From an uncultured Verrucomicrobiota bacterium (GTDB lineage Bacteria > Verrucomicrobiota > Verrucomicrobiia > Limisphaerales > UBA1319): 64,000 nucleotides of DNA. The stretch is taken from positions 1-64,000 of the forward strand of contig CAIMWS010000405.1 of assembly GCA_903845125.1 (NCBI GenBank), read 5' to 3'. Shown here in pieces: positions 1 through 9,595 of this stretch. The notes below the pieces were generated by a model. That model saw nothing but the letters and a program-made list of their open reading frames with translations. It ran no database searches and was not told where the DNA came from. The number at the start of each line of letters is the position of its first letter. Position 1 is the stretch's first letter. A program made the translations under genes and the position numbers.

Positions 1-903
1 AGGAGTGGCGACTACCTCCGCGCCGAATCCTTCGATGGCCACGGATTAGAAGGCAGCCTGAGCCTTTATCACCGCTTCAATCCCGATTCTCAAATGCCCC
101 TGAATGGCATCCTGCGGGTCGGGCTGCAAAGCAGTTTTTATGACCGCGATAGCCACACTTCCACCGCTTTTATCCTGCCCGAAGACCAATCCACTTTTCA
201 CCTGCGCACCGGCCTCCGCTGGGGCGGCAAGGAACCCACCATCCTGCCGGACTTGGCTGGCGAATTGTCGGCCTGGTATGAAGGTCAATTCCGCGCTGAA
301 CCCGGCTATTATGGCCTGCTCAGAGACCGTTATCTGGAATCCGATTCCCATCTGTTCTGGGCCCGCGGTCTCCTGGCTTACACCCTGCCCCGCTGCCAGC
401 ACAATTTCAGCCTCAGCCTGACTCTTGGCACCTCTGCCAGTGCGGATCGCTTGAGTGCCTATCGCCTGGGCGGTATGATGCCCATGGCTTCGGAATTCCC
501 TTTGAACCTGCCCGGTTATTACTTCCAGGAACTCAGCACCTCACGGTTCGGATTGGTTGAAGGCCAATACCTGCTGCCTTTGGACCACGGCAAGCATTGG
601 TATCTCATGGCCAATGCCAGTTCTGCGTTAGTGGATTACCTGCCCGGCTTCGAACAGCCCGGCCACTGGAATTCCGGCGTGGGCGGAGGCATCTGCTACC
701 GCTCGCCTTCCAGAGTTTGGAAGGTGATGCTGGGCTATGGCTATGGCATCAACGCCATCCGCGGCCAGGACCGGGGCGCCAGCGAGCTTGGCTTCCTGGC
801 CCAATATGATCTGGAAGCACGCCATCGGTCCCGCCAGGAAGCGGAAAAACCAACCCTCGACCCTCTCAAATTGCGCGGTTTTAATCGACTCTTCCGCCGC
901 TGA
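1..903 (+). CDS. Outer-membrane beta-barrel-like protein, C-terminal part (5' end outside window)
   Basis: Frame 1 is open from base 1 (RSGDYLRAESFDGHGLEG...) into the 94..903 ORF; alternating aromatic/polar strands typical of barrels (GVGGGICYRSPSRVWKVMLGYGYGI). Confidence 0.6.
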   Translation, partial: RSGDYLRAESFDGHGLEGSLSLYHRFNPDSQMPLNGILRVGLQSSFYDRDSHTSTAFILPEDQSTFHLRTGLRWGGKEPTILPDLAGELSAWYEGQFRAEPGYYGLLRDRYLESDSHLFWARGLLAYTLPRCQHNFSLSLTLGTSASADRLSAYRLGGMMPMASEFPLNLPGYYFQELSTSRFGLVEGQYLLPLDHGKHWYLMANASSALVDYLPGFEQPGHWNSGVGGGICYRSPSRVWKVMLGYGYGINAIRGQDRGASELGFLAQYDLEARHRSRQEAEKPTLDPLKLRGFNRLFRR

Positions 904-914
904 CCACCCCTTTT

Positions 915-1958
915 ATGAACGCACCCAACCACCGTCGGCAATTTGCCAGTGACAATTACTCCGGGGTTTGCCCCGAAGCCTGGAGCGCCCTCGAAGAAGC
1001 CAACCTCGGCCACGCCCCCAGCTATGGCGATGATCCCTGGACCAGCCAGGCCGCCGACCTGATCCGCGAAACTTTTGAAACCCAGTGCGAGGTCTTCTTT
1101 GTGTTCAATGGCACCGCCGCCAACTCCCTGGCCCTCGCCTCTCTCTGCCAGTCTTACCACAGCATTCTTTGCCACGAAACCGCCCACGCTGAAACGGATG
1201 AATGCGGCGCGCCGGAATTTTTCAGCAATGGCACCAAGGTTTTGCTGCTTCCCGGCCCGGATGGCAAACTCGATCCCCTCGCCATCGACCGGATGGTCAA
1301 GCGCCGGAGCGATATCCATTATCCCAAGCCCAAGGTCCTGAGCCTCACCCAGGCTACCGAACTGGGCACGGTTTATTCCCGGGAAGAGTTGCAGACCATC
1401 CGCCATCAGGCGCAGCAATCAAACCTGCGCATCCATATGGATGGCGCCCGCTTCGCCAATGGCGTGGCCGCCTTGGGCGCGAAACCCCGCGAAACCAGCT
1501 GGGAGGCGGGAGTGGACGTCCTTTGCCTGGGCGGCACCAAGAATGGCTCGCTGGTGGGTGAAGCGGTGATTTTCTTCAACCTGGCGCTGGCGGACGAGTT
1601 CGATTACCGCTGCAAGCAAGCGGGCCAACTGGCGTCCAAAATGCGGTTTCTCGCCGCGCCTTGGGTTGGCCTGTTGAAAAATGGCGCCTGGCTCAAGTAT
1701 GCCGCTCATGCCAATCGCCTGGCCGCCAGCCTGGCGGAATCCATCCGGCAAATGCCCGAGTTAAAAATCCTGTTCCCCACCCAGGCCAATTCGGTCTTTG
1801 TGCAAATCCCCGAACGCGCCATCGCCCGCCTGCGCGGGAAAGGCTGGCTTTTCTACACCTTCATCGGCCAGGGCGGCTGCCGGTTCATGTGCTCCTGGGA
1901 TACCACTGAAGAGGATGTTCGCCAATTGGTGGCCGACCTCAAACAATGCCTCACTTGA
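915..1958 (+). CDS. Low-specificity threonine aldolase / beta-eliminating lyase family (PLP-dependent)
   Basis: FASDNYSGVCPEAWSAL, HETAHAETDECGAPEFFSNGTK, HMDGARFANG, LCLGGTKNG are characteristic of the threonine aldolase family. Confidence 0.9.
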   Translation: MNAPNHRRQFASDNYSGVCPEAWSALEEANLGHAPSYGDDPWTSQAADLIRETFETQCEVFFVFNGTAANSLALASLCQSYHSILCHETAHAETDECGAPEFFSNGTKVLLLPGPDGKLDPLAIDRMVKRRSDIHYPKPKVLSLTQATELGTVYSREELQTIRHQAQQSNLRIHMDGARFANGVAALGAKPRETSWEAGVDVLCLGGTKNGSLVGEAVIFFNLALADEFDYRCKQAGQLASKMRFLAAPWVGLLKNGAWLKYAAHANRLAASLAESIRQMPELKILFPTQANSVFVQIPERAIARLRGKGWLFYTFIGQGGCRFMCSWDTTEEDVRQLVADLKQCLT

Positions 1959-2028
1959 TTTTATTTGACGCCTGCCTTTAATGACGTTTAGTTCTACCCC
2001 TGTAATAAAAATCACAACTACGAACCTG

Positions 2029-2649
2029 ATGAAGACCATGAAAAATTTTTTTGCCGGCTTGATCGTCTATGCCGCTTTAAGCGTGCTGGGCATGGCTCAA
2101 TCTCAAACCACGAACACTGCCTCAGCCAAGCCACTGACTGGCAATCCCGCCGCCGATCCGAAAACCAAACTGACCGGTACCGCTGCGGCTAAAACCAACG
2201 CCGCCTCCAGCTTTACCGACTCGAAGGGCAAGTATTCCGGTTCCAGCACCCCGAAGGCCGGCGGTGGCGCCAATTTCACCGATTCCAAAGGCAAGTATTC
2301 CGGTTCGGCCACCCCCAAAGCCGGTGGCGGCTATAATTACACAGACTCCAAGGGGAAATACTCCGGCTCCAGCACTCCGAAAACTGGCGGTGGCGCCAAC
2401 TTCACCGATTCCAAAGGCAAGTATTCCGGTTCGGCCACCCCCAAAGCCGGTGGCGGCTTTAATTACACAGACTCCAAAGGGAAATACTCCGGCTCCAGTA
2501 CTCCGAAAACTGGCGGCGGCAACACCTACACGGATTCCAAAGGCAAGAATTCCGGCTCCTCCTCACTCAAAGGCGGTGTCGGGAATGCGGCTCCTGCCTC
2601 GAGCTTGAAAAACACCAACTCGACGGCAGTCAAGGCCACCAAGGAGTAG
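2029..2649 (+). CDS. Secreted tandem-repeat protein (21-aa repeat FTDSKGKYSGSSTPKAGGGAN)
   Basis: Signal peptide MKTMKNFFAGLIVYAALSVLGMAQ followed by about six 21-aa repeats; start at 2029 preferred to 1981. Confidence 0.75.
   Translation: MKTMKNFFAGLIVYAALSVLGMAQSQTTNTASAKPLTGNPAADPKTKLTGTAAAKTNAASSFTDSKGKYSGSSTPKAGGGANFTDSKGKYSGSATPKAGGGYNYTDSKGKYSGSSTPKTGGGANFTDSKGKYSGSATPKAGGGFNYTDSKGKYSGSSTPKTGGGNTYTDSKGKNSGSSSLKGGVGNAAPASSLKNTNSTAVKATKE
2212..2574 (+). repeat. 63-bp tandem repeats organised as 126-bp higher-order units
   Basis: TTTACCGAC...GGCAAGTATTCCGG... repeats every 63 bp; near-identical 126-bp units start at 2269 and 2395. Confidence 0.9.
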
Positions 2650-2671
2650 TCCTTCCAGCCGATAATTTAGA

Positions 2672-3700
2672 TCAGGTTAAGCGCTCGGCGATTTGCATAA
2701 AACATTTCGCCGGCGCGCTTGGGGGATCGGCACACACCACCGGGACTCCCTGGTCGCCCCCAATCCGGATCGCGGTGAAAATGGGGATTTCGCCCAGGAA
2801 TGGGATTTGTTGACGGGCAGCCTCCTCCCGGCCACCGCCGTGCCCGAATATCTCCACCCGCTGCCCCCCGGGAGCCTCGAAATAGCTCATGTTTTCCACC
2901 AGGCCCAGGATGGGCACATTCAGCTTGGTGAACATGTTGATCCCTTTCCGCACCACTCCCAGCGAAGCTTCCTGCGGAGTAGTCACCACTACTCCACCAT
3001 CCAGCGGCACCGTCTGGCAGAGCGTCAATTGAGCGTCCCCGGTTCCGGGCGGCAGATCCACCAGCAGATAATCCAATTCCCCCCAGGCCACTGAACCCAG
3101 AAACTGCTGGATGGCGTTGACAATCATCGGCCCGCGCCAGATCACCGGAGTATCGCCGTCCAGCAGGAATCCGATGCTCATCAGCTTTACCCCGTAATTG
3201 ACCAGGGGCACCATCTTCTCCTCCTCCGAAATCACGGGCCGCTGGTTCACTCCCATCATCAGCGGAATGCTGGGGCCGTAGATATCGCAATCCAGCAAGC
3301 CGGTTGCCTTGCCCAACCGGGCCAGGGCGCAGGCCAGATTCACCGATACGGTCGATTTCCCCACGCCCCCTTTGCCGCTGGCCACCGCGATGATTCGTTT
3401 CACCCCCGCCACCCGGTTTTGATTCGCCCAGGGATTGGGTCCCCGTGCGGTCTGCCCGGCGGCCGCCGGCGTTTCGATCCTCACCTCCGCCACCCCCGGC
3501 AGGGCCTTCAGCGCCGCCGTCGCTTCCTCCTGGATTTGCCGGATTGCTTCCGGTTTGGCGTTGGACAAATCCAAGGTAATCTCTGCTGTCCCCTCGCGAT
3601 ACTCCGCCTTCTTCAACAATCCAAAGGAAATAATGTCCCGGGAAAAACCGGGATACTTTACGGCCTTGAGCGCCTGCTTGATCGATTCTTCGGTAACCAT
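2672..3700 (-). CDS. mrp: Mrp/NBP35 (ApbC) family Fe-S carrier P-loop ATPase
   Basis: IIAVASGKGGVGKSTVSVNLACALA deviant Walker A, GLLDCDIYGPSIPLMMG, DYLLVDLPPGTGDAQLTL. Confidence 0.93.
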   Translation of the reverse strand: MVTEESIKQALKAVKYPGFSRDIISFGLLKKAEYREGTAEITLDLSNAKPEAIRQIQEEATAALKALPGVAEVRIETPAAAGQTARGPNPWANQNRVAGVKRIIAVASGKGGVGKSTVSVNLACALARLGKATGLLDCDIYGPSIPLMMGVNQRPVISEEEKMVPLVNYGVKLMSIGFLLDGDTPVIWRGPMIVNAIQQFLGSVAWGELDYLLVDLPPGTGDAQLTLCQTVPLDGGVVVTTPQEASLGVVRKGINMFTKLNVPILGLVENMSYFEAPGGQRVEIFGHGGGREEAARQQIPFLGEIPIFTAIRIGGDQGVPVVCADPPSAPAKCFMQIAERLT

Positions 3701-3966
3701 GTCTTTTTGTTTCTTTGCTGCATAAACCCATTCCAGGCAGCGGTCCTAATCTTGGTCTAAAATATCCGTTCGTCAAATCAGGAGCACTCCCCAGCCCCGG
3801 TTTGCCATTCTGCTCCTCCATCCCCCTGGCAGGCCCAGCGAGTCGAGGGCCAGCCCGATCAGGATAAATGGCAAACAGCAAAGGCTATACGCCAAAAACG
3901 CAGAACAAAAGGGCCGTCCCCATTTTGCCCCATTTTGCCAGCGCCCGGCTCAGGCACGGCCCAGAC

Positions 3967-3995
3967 TTGAATTTGCCGTCCATTTAAACTATGTT
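3967..3995 (+). promoter_or_regulatory. Candidate sigma-70-type promoter TTGAAT-N17-TATGTT
   Basis: 17-nt spacer; predicted TSS about 2 nt before the ATG at 4004. Confidence 0.35.
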
Positions 3996-4003
3996 GCCGG
4001 CAC

Positions 4004-6934
4004 ATGATTAAAATCACTTCTCTTTTCAAGCCCAGGTTGCTCAAACTTGGGATGGAACAGCCTGAAGGAACCCAGGCTGCACTACCATCAAAATCCGGAT
4101 CCCGCCTGCGCCTCGCCTCGCTGGGCCTGGCCTTATACTTTGGATGGGAGGGCATGCAGGCCCGGGTCTTGGGTGCCGATGCACCGCCCGCCCCCCAGGT
4201 GGCGCCCACACCCGCAGCCCCGACGGTGCCACCCCGTCCGCCGTCCAAATTCCGCGACTTCGCCGAGGTCACGAAGGACACCGAAAAGTACGGAGGCTAT
4301 TTCACCTTGTTCAGGACGAATGACGTCCTGTTTGGGCTGATCCGCGGCGGCCAGTTGAACCAGCCTTTCCTGATGCCGATCACCATTGCCCGGGGTGTTG
4401 AATCAGCCGGCAATCCCTTGAACTTTGGCGACGAATGGGTGATGATGTTCCAACGGGATGGCGATAAGATCTTATTGGTCCGCCGCAACATCCATTACCT
4501 GGTTCCGGAAGGCACCCCGCTGGGTAAGGCGGTGAAACAGAATTACACCGATTCCGTCCTCATGGCGTTGCCGATCGTCAGCCTGATGGGCAGCGACGCG
4601 CTGGTGGATTTCTCCATGATCTTCCTGAATGACTTCGCCGGTTTGCGCGTTGGCCAATTCGACCGCAACCGTTCCTCCTACTTCAAGATCAAAGCCTTTC
4701 CGAACAACGTGGAAATCCAGGTGCAGGCCACCTACATGCGCGCCCCCATGGGGATGAACATGTTTTCGACGGGTGACAGTGGGGTGGCGGATAGCCGGGC
4801 GGTGACCTTGGTGATCCACTACAGCCTCGCCAAGCTCCCCGAACCGGGCTACCGGCCGCGCTTCGCGGACAACCGGGTGGGCCACTTCCTGAGCGCCAAC
4901 AAGGATTTTGCCTCCACGAATCCGGATACCCAGTATGTGCGCCAGATCAACCGCTGGCGCCTCGAAAAAGCGGATCCCAAGGCCAAGTTGTCCCCGCCGA
5001 AAAAACAGCTGATCTGGTGGGTGGAGGACACCGTGCCCCACGAATTCCGACCCTATGTCCAGGAGGGCATCCTGGAGTGGAATAAAGCTTTTGAAAAAAT
5101 CGGTTTCCGCGACGCGATTGGCGTGCGCTGGCAAACCGACCGGGACGATTTCGATCCCGAGGACATCAATTACTGCACCTTCCGGTGGATCACCACCAGC
5201 AGCACTTTCGCCATGTCCGGCCTACGGGCCAATCCCCTCACCGGGGAAATGATCGATGGCGACGTCATTTTTGACGCCAGCTGGATCCGGGCCTTCAAGC
5301 AGGAATATGCCTTGCTGGTGGGTAAACCCATCAACGCGGATGGGCACATGGTGCCCGTGGGCATAGCCGAAATCATCAGCCCCATCCTGGCCGCCAAACA
5401 AGGGTATGGTTCCCCCATCCCCTTGCCCATCAAACCCTATAATGATTGGGTGTTGAACCAGCCAGACCTCAAAATGATCCCCGACTTGGTGCCCGCCTCC
5501 TGGAGCCCGCTCCAGATGGAATTGAGCCGCCGGATGAACAACCACTCCCATTGTGCCACTTGCCAGTATGTGACCGGCAAACAGCACGAATACAGCTTCG
5601 CCGCGATGGCGCTGGCGGCTGAAGGCAAGCTGGATCCGGAGGCCAGGCTGCCGGAGGAATTCCTCGCCCAAGCCATCAAGGAAGTGGTCATGCACGAAGT
5701 GGGCCATTCCCTCGGTTTGCGGCATAATTTCAAATCCAGCACCATGCTGGACTTGGACGAGATCAACGACACCTCCATCACCCACAGCCGGGGCATGGTG
5801 GGCAGCATCATGGATTACACCCCCATCAATATCGCTCCCAAAGGCAAAAAGCAGGGTGATTACGCGCCCACCACCATCGGGCCTTACGATTACTGGGCCA
5901 TTGAGTATGCCTACAAGCAGGTGGAGGGCGATGAAGCCGCCGAGCTTAAGAAAATTGCCGCCCGTTCGCCGGAGCATGATCTGGCCTATTCCACGGACGA
6001 AGATATGGTGATGAACGAAGATCCCTATGTGAACACCTACGATCTCGGCGCGGATCCGCTCAAATATGGGCAGCAGCGGGTGGCCATGGCCGAAAGCCTC
6101 CTGAAAAACCTGGATGAAACCATCATTAAAGACGGCGAATCCTGGGCCCGGTTGCGCTCCGCCTTTTCCGTCATGCTTTACCAGTATGGCAACGCGGCAG
6201 GCCTGGCCTCAGGTTACATTGGCGGCCAGGTGGTACTGCGCGACTTCAAAGGCAAGGAAGGCCGGGATCCCGTCACTCCCATAGCGGGCGATAAACAGCG
6301 CGAAGCCCTCAAATTCATGGTCAACAAAATCCTCAAGGGCGATGCCTATGAATTCCCACCCCGCCTGCTGCGCCGCCTGACCGCCGAGCATTGGTATCAC
6401 TGGGGCGAGGAAGGCATGTACGGCACCGTCGACTTCCCGCTCTTTGAGCGCATTTTGCGAATGCAGCAGATTGTCCTGGAACGCTGCCTGGACGGCGGTG
6501 TCCTGGGCCGCATCCAAAACCAGCAACTGCAAAGCGAGCCCGGCTCCAATCCGATCAAGATTTCGGAAATCTTCCAGAGCCTGACGGATGGCATCTGGCC
6601 GGAAACCGCTGCCAGCGACGAAAAAGCCGTGCCCGCCACGATCCACCGCAACTTGCAGCGGGATTACCTGCAACGGTTGTGTGGCATGGTTCTCGGCGGA
6701 CGCCGGGCCTCAGGCATTTCGTTCTCCTACGCGATGGTTGTGTCCAGTTCCGGCTCCGCGCCGGCGGACGCTAAAAACCTGGCCCGCGTCCAACTCGGCG
6801 ACATCGCCACCCGCATTCAGCATCAGCTGGATAATGACCAGGCTGGTTTGGACAAGGTGGTCGTGGCCCATTTGAAGGATTGCCTGCTGCAAATCGACAA
6901 GGTTCTTAAAGCCTCCTATACGATCAGCAACTGA
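4004..6934 (+). CDS. Zinc-dependent metalloprotease, DUF5117/DUF4953-type (metzincin-like)
   Basis: HEVGHSLGLRHNF (HExxHxxGxxH) with downstream SIMDY Met-turn; signal-like N-terminus. Confidence 0.88.
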   Translation: MIKITSLFKPRLLKLGMEQPEGTQAALPSKSGSRLRLASLGLALYFGWEGMQARVLGADAPPAPQVAPTPAAPTVPPRPPSKFRDFAEVTKDTEKYGGYFTLFRTNDVLFGLIRGGQLNQPFLMPITIARGVESAGNPLNFGDEWVMMFQRDGDKILLVRRNIHYLVPEGTPLGKAVKQNYTDSVLMALPIVSLMGSDALVDFSMIFLNDFAGLRVGQFDRNRSSYFKIKAFPNNVEIQVQATYMRAPMGMNMFSTGDSGVADSRAVTLVIHYSLAKLPEPGYRPRFADNRVGHFLSANKDFASTNPDTQYVRQINRWRLEKADPKAKLSPPKKQLIWWVEDTVPHEFRPYVQEGILEWNKAFEKIGFRDAIGVRWQTDRDDFDPEDINYCTFRWITTSSTFAMSGLRANPLTGEMIDGDVIFDASWIRAFKQEYALLVGKPINADGHMVPVGIAEIISPILAAKQGYGSPIPLPIKPYNDWVLNQPDLKMIPDLVPASWSPLQMELSRRMNNHSHCATCQYVTGKQHEYSFAAMALAAEGKLDPEARLPEEFLAQAIKEVVMHEVGHSLGLRHNFKSSTMLDLDEINDTSITHSRGMVGSIMDYTPINIAPKGKKQGDYAPTTIGPYDYWAIEYAYKQVEGDEAAELKKIAARSPEHDLAYSTDEDMVMNEDPYVNTYDLGADPLKYGQQRVAMAESLLKNLDETIIKDGESWARLRSAFSVMLYQYGNAAGLASGYIGGQVVLRDFKGKEGRDPVTPIAGDKQREALKFMVNKILKGDAYEFPPRLLRRLTAEHWYHWGEEGMYGTVDFPLFERILRMQQIVLERCLDGGVLGRIQNQQLQSEPGSNPIKISEIFQSLTDGIWPETAASDEKAVPATIHRNLQRDYLQRLCGMVLGGRRASGISFSYAMVVSSSGSAPADAKNLARVQLGDIATRIQHQLDNDQAGLDKVVVAHLKDCLLQIDKVLKASYTISN

Positions 6935-6968
6935 TCGAAACCGGTTTTCCTGCCCTCCAGGCCCGAAT

Positions 6969-6997
6969 GGCGGACTTCACGGTCCGCCGTTTTTTTT
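6969..6997 (+). terminator. Rho-independent terminator
   Basis: GGCGGAC-TTCACG-GTCCGCC perfect 7-bp stem followed by GTTTTTTTT, after the metalloprotease gene. Confidence 0.9.
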
Positions 6998-7053
6998 AAA
7001 TTGACACCCTGGCTTTTTCAGAGAAGCTAACGCCTGCTAAATTACAAACCGGC

Positions 7054-7773
7054 ATGGTTATGCTCAAAGATAAAAAAGTCGTCATCATCGGTGGAACCTC
7101 CGGCATGGGCTTGGAACTGGCCCGCCTCGTGCTTGATCTTCAAGGCTGCCCCACCGTCGTCGGCCGCAATGCGGAAAAGGTAAAAGACGCCCTGGCGCTC
7201 CTGAATCATCCGGCCAAGGGGTTCGCTGCCGATATCGCCGACCGCCAGGCCTTAAAGGCAATCTTCGAGCAAACGGGCGGCTTGGATCATCTCGTGATCA
7301 CCGCCGCCGATCTGGTTTTCAAGCCGTTCGGGGCGGTGACCCCCGAAGAAATCCAGCGGGCCATCAACAGTAAAATCCTGGGGCCCTACTTCGCCGCCCA
7401 ATTCGCCGCCCCCCGGTTGTCCCGGGAGGGCAGCATCACCTTCTTTTCCGGTCTGGCCGCCTACAAGCCATCGGCGGGGACTTCCGTCGTGGCCACCGTC
7501 AATGCCGCCTTGGAAGGTCTGGCCAAGTCCCTGGCGGTCGAATTATCCCCGGTGCGGGTGAACGCCATCTCCCCCGGAGTGGTGGATACCCCCATCTGGG
7601 AGCATTTGCCCGTGGCGGAACGCCAAGCCTTCTATGACGGTGTGGCCCGCAACCTGCCTGCCCGGCGCATCGGCACCTCCGCCGACCTTGCCCAAGCCAC
7701 CCTGTTCGTCATGACCAATCCCTTCGTCACCGGCACCGTCCTCCACGTGGATGGCGGCGGCCGCCTGAGTTGA
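7054..7773 (+). CDS. SDR-family oxidoreductase (noncanonical active site)
   Basis: VVIIGGTSGMGLELARL Rossmann motif; SPGVVDTPIW; VTGTVLHVDGG. Confidence 0.88.
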   Translation: MVMLKDKKVVIIGGTSGMGLELARLVLDLQGCPTVVGRNAEKVKDALALLNHPAKGFAADIADRQALKAIFEQTGGLDHLVITAADLVFKPFGAVTPEEIQRAINSKILGPYFAAQFAAPRLSREGSITFFSGLAAYKPSAGTSVVATVNAALEGLAKSLAVELSPVRVNAISPGVVDTPIWEHLPVAERQAFYDGVARNLPARRIGTSADLAQATLFVMTNPFVTGTVLHVDGGGRLS

Positions 7774-7784
7774 AAGCACCACTC

Positions 7785-9581
7785 ATGCAAAATATCCGCA
7801 GCTTGATATTTTTTGCGGCTGGCGGCCTGGCCTTGGTGGCCCAGGCCGCTGGCCCGGACACCCCTTCCCCGGCAATCCTGCTGCCCAAGCCGGCCCGGGA
7901 GGAGGGGGTGGTTCGCCGGTCTGAAGTGGATCCGCGGGTCCACCAATACCTTTTGCCCGCGCGGGTTCTATGGGTTTCCCCGGCGGATCAGGCCCGGGTT
8001 GAGAAGCCCGAAATCTTGCTGCAAGCCAGCAGCGGCCAGATCACGCTGGATAATCCCAAAGCCTGCATCCTGCGGCACCAGGGCAAAGCCCCGGGCGTTC
8101 TGCTGGATTTCGGGCGCGAGCTGCACGGGGGAATCCAGATCCTGGTCTCCGGCTCGCAAAACAACCAGCCCGTGCGCCTGCGGATACGTTTCGGCGAATC
8201 GGCCAGCGAAGCCATGAGCGAGCTGGGCGGCGGGGAAAACGCCACCAATGACCATGCCATCCGCGACCAAACCTGCCTCGTGCCCTGGCTGGGCACCCAC
8301 GAAATCGGCAATACCGGCTTCCGCTTCGTCCGGATCGACCTGGTCAGCTCCAATAGTTTTGTGCAGCTCAAGGGCGCCCGGGCGATTTTCGTTTACCGGG
8401 ATCTGGAGTATCAAGGGGCCTTCCGGTGCAGCGATGAGCGTCTCAACCAGATCTGGAACACCGGGGCCTACACGGTGCATCTCAACCTCCAGAACTATGT
8501 GTGGGACGGCATCAAGCGGGATCGCCTGGTCTGGATCGGTGATATGCACCCGGAAACCATGACCATCAACTCGGTCTTTGGCGCCCCAGCCGTGGTCCCG
8601 GCCAGCCTGGATTTGATCCGCGATGAAACCCCCCTGCCCAAATGGATGAATGGCATCAGTTCCTATTCCATGTGGTGGGTGTTGATCCACCATAGCTGGT
8701 TCCAATTCACCGGCGACTTGGGATACCTCCAACAGCAGCGTGATTACTTGAAAACATTATTGCCGGCCCTGGTGGCGCGCATCGGGCCCGACAGCCAGGA
8801 ACAGCTGCCTGAAGGCCGTTTCCTGGACTGGCCCTCCAGCGGAAACAAAAAGGCCATCCACGCCGGGCTGCATTCCCTGCTGATCCTTTGCCTGAACTCG
8901 GGTGCGGAACTCTGCCAGGCCTTGGCGGAAGACGATTTGCGGGCCCAGTGTTTGACCGCGGCCAACCGCCTGCGAAAGCATGTCCCCGACCACGGAAACA
9001 GCAAGCAGGCGGCGGCCTTGATGGCCCTGGCCGGCCTGGCCGACCCAGCCCTGCTTAACCGTGAAGTGATGGCTGTGGACGGAGCCCAGCGGATGTCCAC
9101 CTTTTACGGTTACTATGTACTGCAGGCCCGCGCGAAAGCGGGCGATTACCAGGGCTGCCTCGATGTCATCCGGACCTATTGGGGCGCCATGTTGGACTTG
9201 GGTGCCACCACTTTTTGGGAGGATTTTGATGTGAAGTGGACCGAAAACGCGGGCCGTATCGATGAGCTGGTTCCCCCCGGGAAAATCGATGTGCACGGCA
9301 AATATGGCAATTATTGCTACAAAGGTTTCCGGCATAGCCTCTGCCATGGCTGGGCTTCCGGCCCCACGGCCTGGTTGAGCGAGCACGTTTTAGGCGTGCA
9401 GGTGTTGGAGCCGGGATGCAAAACGATCCGCGTCCAGCCTCACCTGGGAGATCTGCAATGGGTGGAAGGCACCTTCCCCACCCCCCTGGGCGTGGTGCAA
9501 GTGCGCCATGAAAAGCAGGCCGATGGCACCATCCGCAGCCAGGTCAAAGCCCCGCCGGGCATCAAAATTGCCGGCCAGTAA
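7785..9581 (+). CDS. Alpha-L-rhamnosidase-like (GH78-type) secreted protein
   Basis: Signal peptide MQNIRSLIFFAAGGLALVAQA; GVLLDFGRELHGGIQI, YVWDGIKRDRLVWIGDMHPE, GWASGPTAWLSEHVLGVQ. Confidence 0.8.
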   Translation: MQNIRSLIFFAAGGLALVAQAAGPDTPSPAILLPKPAREEGVVRRSEVDPRVHQYLLPARVLWVSPADQARVEKPEILLQASSGQITLDNPKACILRHQGKAPGVLLDFGRELHGGIQILVSGSQNNQPVRLRIRFGESASEAMSELGGGENATNDHAIRDQTCLVPWLGTHEIGNTGFRFVRIDLVSSNSFVQLKGARAIFVYRDLEYQGAFRCSDERLNQIWNTGAYTVHLNLQNYVWDGIKRDRLVWIGDMHPETMTINSVFGAPAVVPASLDLIRDETPLPKWMNGISSYSMWWVLIHHSWFQFTGDLGYLQQQRDYLKTLLPALVARIGPDSQEQLPEGRFLDWPSSGNKKAIHAGLHSLLILCLNSGAELCQALAEDDLRAQCLTAANRLRKHVPDHGNSKQAAALMALAGLADPALLNREVMAVDGAQRMSTFYGYYVLQARAKAGDYQGCLDVIRTYWGAMLDLGATTFWEDFDVKWTENAGRIDELVPPGKIDVHGKYGNYCYKGFRHSLCHGWASGPTAWLSEHVLGVQVLEPGCKTIRVQPHLGDLQWVEGTFPTPLGVVQVRHEKQADGTIRSQVKAPPGIKIAGQ

Positions 9582-9595
9582 AACCCCGAAATCCG

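Noticed and set aside
2264-2608. 114-aa repetitive ORF (SPIPKASIPVRPPPKPVAA)
   Set aside because: Out-of-frame reading of the 63-bp repeats; 63 is divisible by 3, so all frames of the repeat stay open.
3917-3940. Tandem CCCCATTTTGC repeat upstream of the metalloprotease
   Set aside because: Only two copies of a short unit; could be chance.
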